Assembly (NCBI GenBank): GCA_017545535.1
Contig: JAFWMS010000030.1
Coordinates: 1 to 43,364 of the forward strand
Length of the DNA stretch: 43,364 nucleotides
Reading direction: 5' to 3'
Origin: Clostridia bacterium
GTDB taxonomy: Bacteria; Bacillota; Clostridia; Christensenellales; CAG-138
Part shown: positions 33,092 to 40,682 of the stretch, one piece after another
How positions within the stretch are numbered: position 1 is the first letter of the stretch
Layout: every line of letters starts with the position of its first letter
The notes under the pieces: generated by a model
What the model was told of the DNA's origin: nothing
What the model saw: the letters and a program-made list of their open reading frames with translations, nothing else
The model's database searches: none
Made by a program: the position numbers and the translations under genes

Positions 33092-34168
33092 ATGGCTAAA
33101 GAGAAAAAAGGCGTACGCCTGGAACATATTTCCAAAATCTATCAGGACCCCAAGACCAAGAAGGACTTCTACGCCGTCAAGGACACCAACCTTACCATCG
33201 AGCCCGGTTCCTTCGTGACGCTGCTGGGCCCCTCGGGCTGCGGCAAAACCACCACGCTGCGCATGATTGCGGGCTTCGAGAGCCCGGATGAGGGCGAGAT
33301 CTACCTGGGCAACGAGCCCATCAACGCCCTGACGCCCAACAAGCGGGACACGGCCATGGTGTTCCAGAGCTACGCCCTGCTCCCCCACTACAACATCTTC
33401 GACAACGTGGCTTACGGCCTTAAGATCCGCAAGGTCCCCAAGGACGAGATCAAGCGCCGCGTCACCGACATCCTGGCCCTGGTGGGCCTGGAGGGCATGG
33501 AGAGCCGCATGACCAACCAGCTTTCCGGCGGCCAGCAGCAGCGTGTGGCCTTGGCCCGCGCGTTGGTGATGGAGCCCGGCGTGCTGCTGTTCGACGAGCC
33601 CCTCTCCAACCTGGACGCCAAGCTCCGCGTGACCATGCGGACCGAGATCCGCCGCATCCAGCAGCGGGCGGGCATCACCGCCGTGTACGTGACCCACGAT
33701 CAGAGCGAGGCCATGGCCCTTTCCGACAAGATCATCGTCATGGAGAAGGGTCTGGTGTCCCAGATGGGCACGCCCCAGGAGATCTACTACCATCCCAAAA
33801 ACAAGTTCGTGGCCGACTTCATCGGCGACGCCAACTTCCTGGAGGGCAGGATGGTCCGCCACGAGGGCGACGTGGGCATCGTGGATGTGAACGGCACCCA
33901 GGTGAAGGTAGCCGAGGCCGCCAACGTGGCGGACGGTGCCGACACCACCGTGGTCCTGCGGCCAGAATCCACCATGCTCCGGGACGAGGGCTACTTCCCC
34001 GTGGAGGTGGTGGTCTCCAACTTCATGGGCGCTTACCAGCTCTACCACGTGATGCTGGGCAACGTGAAGCTCATTATCCACGAGTACAACCCCAAGGACA
34101 AGAAGATCTATCAGGCCGGAGAGACCGCCTACGTGGCCTTCGCTCCCGGCGACGCCCATTGCATCTAA
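33092..34168 (+). CDS. ABC importer ATPase with TOBE-type C-terminal domain
   Basis: 358 residues. The nucleotide-binding domain has Walker A GPSGCGKTT, Q-loop FQSYALLPH, signature LSGGQQQR, Walker B VLLFDEP, D-loop SNLDAKLR and switch VTHDQSEAM. A C-terminal ~110-residue domain (VVLRPESTMLRDEGYFPVEV) is a TOBE-like regulatory domain of the Fe3+/sulfate/polyamine class. It pairs with the fused permease directly upstream. Confidence 0.93.
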   Translation: MAKEKKGVRLEHISKIYQDPKTKKDFYAVKDTNLTIEPGSFVTLLGPSGCGKTTTLRMIAGFESPDEGEIYLGNEPINALTPNKRDTAMVFQSYALLPHYNIFDNVAYGLKIRKVPKDEIKRRVTDILALVGLEGMESRMTNQLSGGQQQRVALARALVMEPGVLLFDEPLSNLDAKLRVTMRTEIRRIQQRAGITAVYVTHDQSEAMALSDKIIVMEKGLVSQMGTPQEIYYHPKNKFVADFIGDANFLEGRMVRHEGDVGIVDVNGTQVKVAEAANVADGADTTVVLRPESTMLRDEGYFPVEVVVSNFMGAYQLYHVMLGNVKLIIHEYNPKDKKIYQAGETAYVAFAPGDAHCI

Positions 34169-34201
34169 ATCCTGTCAACGAGATCCAAGGAGGATATACC
34201 C

Positions 34202-34603
34202 ATGAAAGCAGTCGAACGCGTCTGTGCGTTTTTGGACGAGGCCCAGGTCTACTATCTGGCCACGGCGGAAGGGGATCAGCCCCGGGTGCGGCCCTTCGGC
34301 ACGGCCCTGGTCTATGAGGGCAAGCTCTACATCCAGACCGGCAAGGTGAAGCCCGTGTCCAAGCAGCTCGCCGCCAACCCCAAGGCGGAGCTCTGCGCCT
34401 TCCACAATGGCCAGTGGCTCCGGGTGTCGGGCAAGCTTCTCAACGACGATCGCCGGGAGGCAAAGGTCACCATGCTGGAGAAGTACCCGAACCTGAAGCG
34501 GATGTACGACCCTGACGACGGCAACACCCAGGTCCTCTTCTTCGAAGAGGGGGTGGCCACCTTCTCCTCCTTTACCGCCCCTCCCGAGACAGTGGCGCTG
34601 TAA
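34202..34603 (+). CDS. Pyridoxamine 5'-phosphate oxidase-like flavoprotein
   Basis: 133 residues, a split-barrel FMN-binding fold: YYLATAEGDQPRVRPFGTAL, GKLYIQTGKVKPVSKQLAANPKAELCAF, LRVSGKLL and a final VLFFEEGVATF. Small members of this family are FMN- or F420-dependent reductases, including NimA-like nitroreductases. It is the last gene before a strong terminator and probably is cotranscribed with the importer (33-bp gap, AAGGAGG site). The functional link is not evident; a flavin reductase could help release reduced iron if the importer carries iron. Confidence 0.85.
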   Translation: MKAVERVCAFLDEAQVYYLATAEGDQPRVRPFGTALVYEGKLYIQTGKVKPVSKQLAANPKAELCAFHNGQWLRVSGKLLNDDRREAKVTMLEKYPNLKRMYDPDDGNTQVLFFEEGVATFSSFTAPPETVAL

Positions 34604-34618
34604 ACAAATCAAACAAGC

Positions 34619-34650
34619 AAAGGACCGCAGCTATGCCGCGGTCCTTTTTT
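34619..34650 (+). terminator. Rho-independent terminator of the importer operon
   Basis: AAAGGACCGC (34619-34628), 9-nt loop, GCGGTCCTTT (34638-34647) running into six Ts. Perfect 10-bp arms. Confidence 0.88.
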
Positions 34651-34680
34651 ACCCATGAGCAAAACGAAACAGAGGATCGT

Positions 34681-35553
34681 TCAATTCCTGCAGACGAACA
34701 GCTCGCTTCGCATGCCGTTGAGCTCGATGACGGTCTCGGCCTCGGGGTCGGAGAAGTCCTCCATTCGTTGGCCGTCCTTTTCGAAATAGAGGGTGTTGCC
34801 GACGCCCCGCTTCCGGGCGGCGAAGGGGAAGGCAGGCGGCACCGTCAGCCGGGACACGGCGGCCACCTGGTTGAGGGCCAGGCTCCCGGTGAGAGCGCGG
34901 ACGTCCACCTTCATGTCTTGGTTGCTGTTTATCTCCAGCTCTCCCACAAAGCCGTCCACCACCAGGCTTTGGACCTTGCCGTCGAACTCCAGCTCCTCGC
35001 AGGCGAGCTCGCCAACGGTGAGCTCGTTCACGTTGGCCGCCAGCTCCACATGGTGGATATACTTGCTGGGCAGGTCCATGACGATGGTGAGCCCCTCCCG
35101 GGCCGCCGCCTCGGTGAGGCCGTTCATGCGGACCAGATCCACGTCCAGGCGGCCCCGGCTGTCGTCGATCCGCACCTTGCAGTCCGCCGCCAGGGTGGCG
35201 ATGGTGTCGGACAAAAGCCGCACCCGCAGCTTCTCCCCCTCGTAGCCCCGGACGCTCAGCCGCCGGGCGCCGCCCAGCTTCACGTCGTACCGCTTGGGGT
35301 CCATGACGTCGTATTCCGTCACGCTTTCGTACAGGAAGCCCTCGGCGCTTTGCCGGATCTCCCGGCCCAGCAGTTCGTCCACGCTGACCCCGAACAGATC
35401 CGAAAGGGCCATGAGGTTGTCCATCTCCGGGGCCCCCTTGTCCGTCTCCCACTTGGTGATGGCCTGGCGGCTCACCCCCAGCTTTTCGCTGAGCTTCTCC
35501 TGGGACATGCCCGCCCGGGTCCTGAGTTCCTTCAGCTTCTGTGCAAACGTCAT
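34681..35553 (-). CDS. XRE-family transcriptional regulator with DUF4097-like beta domain
   Basis: 290 residues from ATG 35553 (AGGAGG ahead); upstream in-frame codons lie in the promoter region. The N-terminal helix-turn-helix (residues 1-65) reads AQKLKELRTRAGMSQEKLSE and VSRQAITKWETDKGAP. Residues ~95-290 consist of repeated beta strands with Asn/Val ladders (LAANVNELTVGELACEELEF), like the DUF4097 beta-helix 'putative adhesin' domain. That domain often sits on small membrane stress proteins, and a fused DNA-binding form is less common. It probably represses its own or the divergent promoter. The divergent neighbour is a small membrane protein. Confidence 0.82.
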   Translation of the reverse strand: MTFAQKLKELRTRAGMSQEKLSEKLGVSRQAITKWETDKGAPEMDNLMALSDLFGVSVDELLGREIRQSAEGFLYESVTEYDVMDPKRYDVKLGGARRLSVRGYEGEKLRVRLLSDTIATLAADCKVRIDDSRGRLDVDLVRMNGLTEAAAREGLTIVMDLPSKYIHHVELAANVNELTVGELACEELEFDGKVQSLVVDGFVGELEINSNQDMKVDVRALTGSLALNQVAAVSRLTVPPAFPFAARKRGVGNTLYFEKDGQRMEDFSDPEAETVIELNGMRSELFVCRN

Positions 35554-35583
35554 TTTCTTGTCCTCCTCGCTTTCGATGCCCTC

Positions 35584-35612
35584 AGTATACGCAACGGCAG
35601 CTTGCAAAACAA
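35584..35612 (-). promoter_or_regulatory. Promoter of the XRE regulator gene
   Basis: On the minus strand TTGTTT (35607-35612), a 17-bp spacer and TATACT (35584-35589). A small inverted repeat GCTTG-CAAAA-CAAGC (35600-35614) covers the -35 box and could be an autoregulatory operator. Confidence 0.55.
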
Positions 35613-35640
35613 GCACCAATAGCTGTCTTTTGACCTATTT

Positions 35641-35659
35641 TTGCTACGGAGCGTAGCAA
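35641..35659. promoter_or_regulatory. Perfect palindrome between divergent promoters (operator candidate)
   Basis: TTGCTACG-GAG-CGTAGCAA: 8-bp arms with a 3-bp centre. It lies between the two promoters, 29 bp from the XRE gene's -35 and 30 bp from the plus-strand -35, so one bound dimer could affect both. The XRE regulator is the obvious candidate to bind it. Confidence 0.55.
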
Positions 35660-35688
35660 TCGGCGAATTTTGCTTGCATAAGCTTCGG

Positions 35689-35717
35689 TTGCGGGACCGT
35701 TGCGGGCGTGATATACT
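35689..35717 (+). promoter_or_regulatory. Promoter of the small membrane-protein gene
   Basis: TTGCGG (35689-35694), a 17-bp spacer and TATACT (35712-35717), followed by ACGGAGG and ATG 35736. Confidence 0.6.
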
Positions 35718-35735
35718 AAAAAAACGGAGGTGCCT

Positions 35736-36059
35736 ATGGAAAAGTATCTGTTCTGCATGATCGTTGTGCCCCTGGCCGCCTTCTTCACGGGTATCGGCGT
35801 CTACGCCATAAAGCGGAAGAAGCCCATGTGGTTTTGGTCCGGTTCGGAGGTGAAGCCCTGGCAGATCAAAGACGTCCCGGCCTACAACAAAGCCAACGGC
35901 TGGATGTGGATCGTCTTTTCCCTGGTTTTCTGGGCCGCCGCCCTGCTGAGCCTCTTCGACACCCCCGCCGCGGGGATCCTCCTGGTGGTGGGCTGTCTCG
36001 TGGGGATACCGGGGCTGGTGATCGCCTACGGGCGGATCTATCGGAGGTATAAGGCCTAA
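35736..36059 (+). CDS. Small membrane protein of unknown function
   Basis: 107 residues with three membrane helices (about 4-24, 53-73 and 77-97). Between the first two is a conserved-looking cytoplasmic or external loop KPMWFWSGSEVKPWQIKDVPAYNKANGWMW (quoted in two parts: WFWSGSEVKPWQ, DVPAYNKANG). Similar small proteins are common in Clostridia, but I cannot name the function. ATG 35736 is favoured over GTG 35730, which overlaps the GGAGG. It is divergent from the XRE regulator and probably under its control. Confidence 0.75.
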   Translation: MEKYLFCMIVVPLAAFFTGIGVYAIKRKKPMWFWSGSEVKPWQIKDVPAYNKANGWMWIVFSLVFWAAALLSLFDTPAAGILLVVGCLVGIPGLVIAYGRIYRRYKA

Positions 36060-36074
36060 AAGCTTAAGAATTAG

Positions 36075-36109
36075 AAAAGGGACCGTGCGTCAAAACACGA
36101 TCCCTTTTT
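36075..36109 (+). terminator. Terminator of the small membrane-protein gene
   Basis: AAAAGGGACCGTG ... CACGATCCCTTTTT with an 8-nt loop and one mismatch, followed by the T-run. It starts 15 bases after the stop codon. Confidence 0.8.
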
Positions 36110-36121
36110 GTGTTCTTTTGG

Positions 36122-36148
36122 GGCCCTTTTCTTACCAAGAAAAGGGCC
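36122..36148. repeat. Perfect hairpin at the 3' end of the ygeY transcript
   Basis: GGCCCTTTTCTT (36122-36133), ACC, AAGAAAAGGGCC (36137-36148). The 12-bp arms are perfect, but there is no T-run after it on the minus strand. It sits 7 bp past the ygeY stop, so it probably protects or ends that mRNA together with the 36075-36109 stem read in reverse (T-run AAAAG side). Confidence 0.6.
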
Positions 36149-36155
36149 GCCGGCT

Positions 36156-37340
36156 TTAATCCAATAAAGCGTGCAGGGCGGCCAGATAGCCGTCCACGGC
36201 GTCGTACAGGTCCTTGAGGGCGATGTGCTCGTCCACCGTGTGGGCCAGGTTTTCCCGGGAAGGGCCGAAGCCGAAGGTGGGGATCCCCGCCTCGCCCGCG
36301 TAGTAGCTGCCGTTGGTGCAGAAGCTGTACCCGGTGATCGCGGGCGCGAGGCCCCGCTCCTCCATGGCCGCCTTCACCCGCAGCACCCGCTCGTCGGCGG
36401 CGAACCACCAGGGGGCGAAGAACCGCTCCGCCTCCACCGTTTCCCCGGTGGCGCAGACGGCGCTGCCCATGGGATAGGACACCCGGGCGTTCAGCGTGGG
36501 GTCCAGCCGCTTGTGCGCCTCGATGATGGCCTCGATGGGCTTTAGGACGCTCTCCCGGGTCTCGCCCACCAGCAACCGCCGATCGAAGGTGGCCCGGCAG
36601 TAGTGGGGCACCACGGACGCGCCGGGGTACGGGTCCGACTTAATGTCCGTCAGCACCAAGATGCCGTCTCCCACCATGCGGGGGTCCCGGGTTGCCGGCA
36701 GCTTCATGATCTCGTGGATCAGGGCGCACATGGCCGTGGCGGCGTTGACGCCCTTCTCCGGATTGGCACTGTGGCAGGGCACGCCGAAGGTCTCCAAAAC
36801 GATCTCCGCCCGGCCCCGCTGAGAGAGCTTCAGATTCCCCTCAGAGGCCTCGCCGATGACGACCAGATCGGGCTTCACCCGCTTGGCCACCTCCCTGGCG
36901 CAGACGCCCTCGAAGCACTCCTCCTGGACCACCCCGGCGAACCAGAGCTCCCCGGAAAAGTCCCTGCCCTTCTCCCGCAGATATTGGGCGGCGGCCACGG
37001 CGAAGGCGGCGTCCGCCCCCTTCATGTCGCTGGTCCCCCGACCGTAGAGCTTCCCCTCCCTGACCACGGGCTCGAAGGGGGGCGTGGTCCAGTCCCCGGC
37101 GTTGTCCGCCGGCACGGTGTCGATGTGCCCGTCAAAGAGCAGCCGGATGCCGGGCCGTGTTCCGGCCGCACCGGCCACCAGATCCCCGTAGCGGTCGTTT
37201 TCCAGGGTAGTGAACCCGTTCTCCCCCAGATACCCTTTGAGGATGTCCGCCACCCCCTGCTCCTCGCCGGAGAGGCTGGGGCAGGCCACGAGTTTTTTCA
37301 GGAGCTCCAACGTCTCCCGCTGCAATGCTTCGCTGATCAT
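36156..37340 (-). CDS. ygeY: M20-family amidohydrolase, YgeY type
   Basis: 394 residues. Zinc and catalytic residues of M20: His72 and Asp74 in FDGHIDTVP, Asp105 in GTSDMKGA, Glu140/Glu141 in VQEEC, and a late AHTVDEHI. Strings typical of the YgeY 'selenium metabolism-linked hydrolase' group are VIGEASEGNLKLSQRGRAEI, LVLTDIKSDPYPGASVVPHY and FDRRLLVGETRES. The group is associated with purine/hydantoin-type catabolism in other bacteria, but the exact substrate is unproven. It overlaps the deacylase gene by ATGA and is the second gene of that transcript. No selenocysteine codon is involved. Confidence 0.85.
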   Translation of the reverse strand: MISEALQRETLELLKKLVACPSLSGEEQGVADILKGYLGENGFTTLENDRYGDLVAGAAGTRPGIRLLFDGHIDTVPADNAGDWTTPPFEPVVREGKLYGRGTSDMKGADAAFAVAAAQYLREKGRDFSGELWFAGVVQEECFEGVCAREVAKRVKPDLVVIGEASEGNLKLSQRGRAEIVLETFGVPCHSANPEKGVNAATAMCALIHEIMKLPATRDPRMVGDGILVLTDIKSDPYPGASVVPHYCRATFDRRLLVGETRESVLKPIEAIIEAHKRLDPTLNARVSYPMGSAVCATGETVEAERFFAPWWFAADERVLRVKAAMEERGLAPAITGYSFCTNGSYYAGEAGIPTFGFGPSRENLAHTVDEHIALKDLYDAVDGYLAALHALLD

Positions 37341-38923
37341 TTGTTACCCTCCAATACGTTCCCCGCTTGAACGCCGGTGAGCCGGCCATCCCGCAGGGCG
37401 ATTTTTCCGTTTACGATCACGTAATCCATGCCCGCCGCCCGCTGCGCCGGTCGGTCGTAGGTGGCGGTCACGTGCACCCTGCCCGGGTCGAAGACGAGCA
37501 CGTCCCCGTCCGCCCCCAGCTCGATGCGCCCCTTGTTCTTGAGCCGATACCGGTCCGCCGGCCGCCGGGTCATCCGGTTCACGGCCTCCGGCAGGGTCAG
37601 GGCGTGCCGACCGTTCACGTAGGTCTCGATCACCTGGCTGAAGGCCCCGTAGACCCGGGGGTGGAGCTTCCCGCCGGTGGGGAAGGTGGCGTCGGAGACG
37701 GCGTAGGCGAAGGGGCTCTGCAGGATCCGGGCGATGTCCTCCTCGCTGGTGATGAAGTCGATCATGGTAACCTCGCAGTCGTTGTCCCGCAAAAGGTCCA
37801 AGGCAAATTCCGCCGGGTCCTTGTCCCCCGCGGCCTGGGCGATGCTCATGCCCACATACCGGCCGTCCTCCGGCCGCTTCACGGCGGAGACGAAGATGTT
37901 TTCCCACCCCACCAGATACACATAGTTGTCGAAATCCCGGCCCGTTTCCAGCCGGTCCAAAAGCTTGCGCCGCTGCCCCTCGTCCCGGAGCCGCTCCGTG
38001 ATGGCGGCGGGGCCCCCCTGCAAAAACTCCGGCGGCAGGATGTGGATGAGCTGGGTGCTGCCCGCGGTGTAGGCGTACGCGTCGCAGCACACGTCGATCC
38101 CCTCCTCCCGGGCTTTGGCGATCCTGTCCAGGGCACGGGGGGCCAGTTTTCCCCAGTTCTCCCGGCCGCTGGCCTTCAGATGGCTGATCTGCAGGGGTAC
38201 CCGCAGCTCCCCGGCCACGACGATCATCTCCTCCAGGGAGGGGAGCAGCTTCATGGCCTCCTCCCGCATGTGGACGGAAAGGACCGTGTCCGTGTTCCGG
38301 ATGGGCTCCAATGCCCGGATGAGCTCCTTGGTGTTGTAATAGCACTCCGGCGCGTAGCCGAGGCCCAACGATACGCCCCCGGCCCCGGCGGCCAGGGACC
38401 GCTCCAGCCGGCGGTGGATCTCGGCGTAGTCCTCGTCCTCCAGCCGCAGTTTCTGGAAGCCGGCCACGCTCGCACGGATGGTGCTGCCGCCCGCCAGCAT
38501 CAGGGCGTTCACCGGCAGGGGCCGGGCCTTTAGGGCCCGCAGATAGGCCTCCATGGTGTCCACGGGGATCCCCGAAAAATCTCCCGTCACCGGATGGAGA
38601 TAAGCCCCGATGGCCGCCTCGTAGGGCCCCGCCTGGGGGGCCAGCGACAGCCCGCAGTTCCCGTTGCCGATGGTGGTGATGCCCTGATACAGGTCGCAAT
38701 CCCCGTATCCCTCCTGGAACAGGGCCGCGTCCGCGTGCCGGTGCAGGTCCAAAAAGCCGGGACAGACGGTCCTGCCCCCGGCGTCGATGCGATTGCCCGC
38801 CTCCGCCGAGGAAAGGTCCCCCAGGGCAGCGATCTTCCCGTCCCTCACGCCCACGTCCAGCCGCTGGGCTTCCCGGCCGGAGCCGTCCAGCACAGATCCG
38901 TTTCGAATGACGATGTCGAACAT
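37337..38923 (-). CDS. N-acyl-D-amino-acid deacylase-family amidohydrolase
   Basis: 528 residues; a metal-dependent TIM-barrel hydrolase. Features: a small beta domain (FDIVIRNGSVLDGSG), metal site FLDLHRHAD (His61-x-His63), Cys90 in GNGNCGLS typical of D-aminoacylases, YAPECYYNTKEL, SVHMRE, QISHLKASG and VSDATFPTGGKLHPRVYGAF with the catalytic Asp. The C-terminus closes the beta domain (KNKGRIELGADGDVLVFDP). It probably cleaves N-acylated D-amino acids or related amides. With YgeY and the neighbouring symporter it makes a scavenging set. AAGAGG precedes ATG 38923. Confidence 0.87.
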   Translation of the reverse strand: MFDIVIRNGSVLDGSGREAQRLDVGVRDGKIAALGDLSSAEAGNRIDAGGRTVCPGFLDLHRHADAALFQEGYGDCDLYQGITTIGNGNCGLSLAPQAGPYEAAIGAYLHPVTGDFSGIPVDTMEAYLRALKARPLPVNALMLAGGSTIRASVAGFQKLRLEDEDYAEIHRRLERSLAAGAGGVSLGLGYAPECYYNTKELIRALEPIRNTDTVLSVHMREEAMKLLPSLEEMIVVAGELRVPLQISHLKASGRENWGKLAPRALDRIAKAREEGIDVCCDAYAYTAGSTQLIHILPPEFLQGGPAAITERLRDEGQRRKLLDRLETGRDFDNYVYLVGWENIFVSAVKRPEDGRYVGMSIAQAAGDKDPAEFALDLLRDNDCEVTMIDFITSEEDIARILQSPFAYAVSDATFPTGGKLHPRVYGAFSQVIETYVNGRHALTLPEAVNRMTRRPADRYRLKNKGRIELGADGDVLVFDPGRVHVTATYDRPAQRAAGMDYVIVNGKIALRDGRLTGVQAGNVLEGNK

Positions 38924-38952
38924 ACTTGCCTCTTTCTTTGGATGATATCCGA

Positions 38953-38981
38953 AGTATACCGCGCCGGCCCCTGGTTTTCAA
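38953..38981 (-). promoter_or_regulatory. Promoter of the deacylase-ygeY operon
   Basis: On the minus strand TTGAAA (38976-38981), a 17-bp spacer and TATACT (38953-38958), giving a leader of about 22-25 nt before ATG 38923. It begins immediately after the symporter terminator. Confidence 0.65.
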
Positions 38982-38982
38982 T

Positions 38983-39010
38983 CAAAAAGGAGAGCCGAAG
39001 CCCTCCTTTT
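38983..39010 (-). terminator. Terminator of the symporter gene
   Basis: On the minus strand AAAAGGAGGGC, TTCG, GCTCTCCTTTTT: 11-bp arms with one mismatch, a UUCG loop and a T-run. It starts 19 bases past the symporter stop. Confidence 0.8.
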
Positions 39011-39029
39011 GCTGGGGTCGATGGGGTGA

Positions 39030-40511
39030 TTACATGCCCTTGGCTTCCTTGGCCAGGACGGCAGCCTCTTCCTCGGCGGTCAGGTAGGCGGAGGGGGCGG
39101 GCTTGACGCCGCGGGCCCACTCGATCCAGTTGACCACGAAGAAGGTGATGACGGACACCAGGCAGCCGAAGACCACGGGCATCATGAACCAGAGGGTGCC
39201 GCCGTTGGACAGGATCTGCCAGAGGACGAAGCCGGCGGTACCGGTCAGGATGGAGATCAGGCCGGAGTTCTTGGTGGCCTTGGGCACCACCAGGCCGAGA
39301 CCGTAGGCCGCGAAGGGACCTGCGCAGCGGATGCCGAAGGCGAAGGTGTTCATGGTCACGATGGACACGCCCAGCAGGGAGATGCACATGGCGACCAGAG
39401 CGGCGATCACGTTGCTGCACCGGGTCCAGAAGATGATCTGCTTCTCGCTCAGGTCCTTCTTGCCGCCCAGACCCTTGTACAAGTCGTTGATGATCATGGT
39501 GGACATGCACAGCAGGTTGGAGTCGGCAGAGGACATGGTGGCGCAGATGATGGCCGCGGAGATGATGCCGGTGATGATGCCGGGGGCATAGGCGCCGGTG
39601 ACGGCGACCATGGCGTTGGAGCCGTTGGCGGCCAGGTTGGGCAGCTCATCCTTCAGCGCGAAGGCAGCCAGGCCCAGCAGCGTGGGGAACACGGCCATGG
39701 CGGCCATGAGCACGGCGGACAGGAAGGAGGCGTTGCGGGCGGTCTTCTCGTCCTTGGCGGTCTCGAACCGGGAAACCATCTCGGGGCCGGCCAGGAAGGT
39801 GCAGAAATAGTTGAAGATGTAGCCGATGATGGAGGCCCAGCCGATCTGGGTGAAGTTCAGCTTCTCACCGGGGAGCTTGGCGGAGATGGCCTGCCAGCCG
39901 CCGGCGCTCTTGAGCACGATGGGGGTGGCGATGGCCAGGCCCACCAGGATGATGATGAACTGGACCAGGTCGGAGATCTGGTCAGCGATCATGCCGCCCA
40001 GGGTGGTGTACAGGATGATGACGATGCCGGCGAAAACCAGGCACACGTTCAGGGGGATGGAGGGGATCAGGGCGTTGATGACGCCGCCGGAAGCCGCGAT
40101 CTGGGAGGAGGTCAGGCAGAACAGGCTCAGCACGGACAGGATGGCCGTGAAGTTGCTGGAGAGCTTGCCGAACCGACGGCCCACCACCTCAGGGATGGTG
40201 ACGGCCAGAGTCTTGCGGATCTTGGGCGCGAAGTAGGCCAGGGGGATCATGGCGATGGAAGCGGTGAGCACGTACCAGATGGCGCTCATGCCCCAGTTGC
40301 CAAAGGCTTTCTGAGCGAGGCCGGTGGTGCAGCCGCCGCCGATGTTGTTGGCGGACAGGGAGAAGGCCACCATGAACAGGCCCATCCGACGACCGGCAAC
40401 CATGTAGTCCTTGGAGTTCTTGATCTTCAGCTTGCCCACGACGAAGCCGACGATCAGCATGCCGACGAGGTATGCCACCACGATAATGAGCGGCAGGACT
40501 TGGATTTCCAT
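39030..40511 (-). CDS. Sodium:solute symporter family transporter
   Basis: 493 residues with about 13 membrane helices of the SSS (LeuT-fold) family. Family signatures: DYMVAGRRMGLFMVAFSLSANNIGGGCTTG, given in parts DYMVAGRRMG and SLSANNIGGG; VYTTLGGM-type ILYTTLGGMIADQISDLVQF; and the sodium-site block SAAIICATMSSADSNLLCMS. The substrate cannot be read from sequence; context with a D-amino-acid deacylase and YgeY suggests an amino-acid or N-acyl-amino-acid-like solute. GAGGA precedes ATG 40511. Its promoter is unclear: the best minus-strand match is TATATT near 40555 with a weak -35. Confidence 0.88.
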   Translation of the reverse strand: MEIQVLPLIIVVAYLVGMLIVGFVVGKLKIKNSKDYMVAGRRMGLFMVAFSLSANNIGGGCTTGLAQKAFGNWGMSAIWYVLTASIAMIPLAYFAPKIRKTLAVTIPEVVGRRFGKLSSNFTAILSVLSLFCLTSSQIAASGGVINALIPSIPLNVCLVFAGIVIILYTTLGGMIADQISDLVQFIIILVGLAIATPIVLKSAGGWQAISAKLPGEKLNFTQIGWASIIGYIFNYFCTFLAGPEMVSRFETAKDEKTARNASFLSAVLMAAMAVFPTLLGLAAFALKDELPNLAANGSNAMVAVTGAYAPGIITGIISAAIICATMSSADSNLLCMSTMIINDLYKGLGGKKDLSEKQIIFWTRCSNVIAALVAMCISLLGVSIVTMNTFAFGIRCAGPFAAYGLGLVVPKATKNSGLISILTGTAGFVLWQILSNGGTLWFMMPVVFGCLVSVITFFVVNWIEWARGVKPAPSAYLTAEEEAAVLAKEAKGM

Positions 40512-40645
40512 ACTTTCCTCCTACAAAACATTTTTTCGGTTTCCCGCTAAATCAATATAGCATACCTATGACAAAATTGCCACATCTTTTTCACAATTTT
40601 CTAAAATATTTTTAGTTCGGTAAAATATATTTTAAACACAACAAA

Positions 40646-40666
40646 GCGCCCCCGCAAGAGGGGCGC
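40646..40666 (-). terminator. Terminator of the ABC exporter genes
   Basis: On the minus strand GCGCCCC, TCTTGCG, GGGGCGC followed by TTTGTTGTGTTT. Perfect 7-bp arms, 17 bases after the exporter stop codon. Confidence 0.75.
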
Positions 40667-40682
40667 CAAGGGTTCGGTTTTC

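Noticed and set aside
37344..38981. 545-codon minus-strand frame overlapping the deacylase gene
   Set aside because: Another phase of the deacylase gene; Gly/Arg/Pro-rich with no domain pattern.
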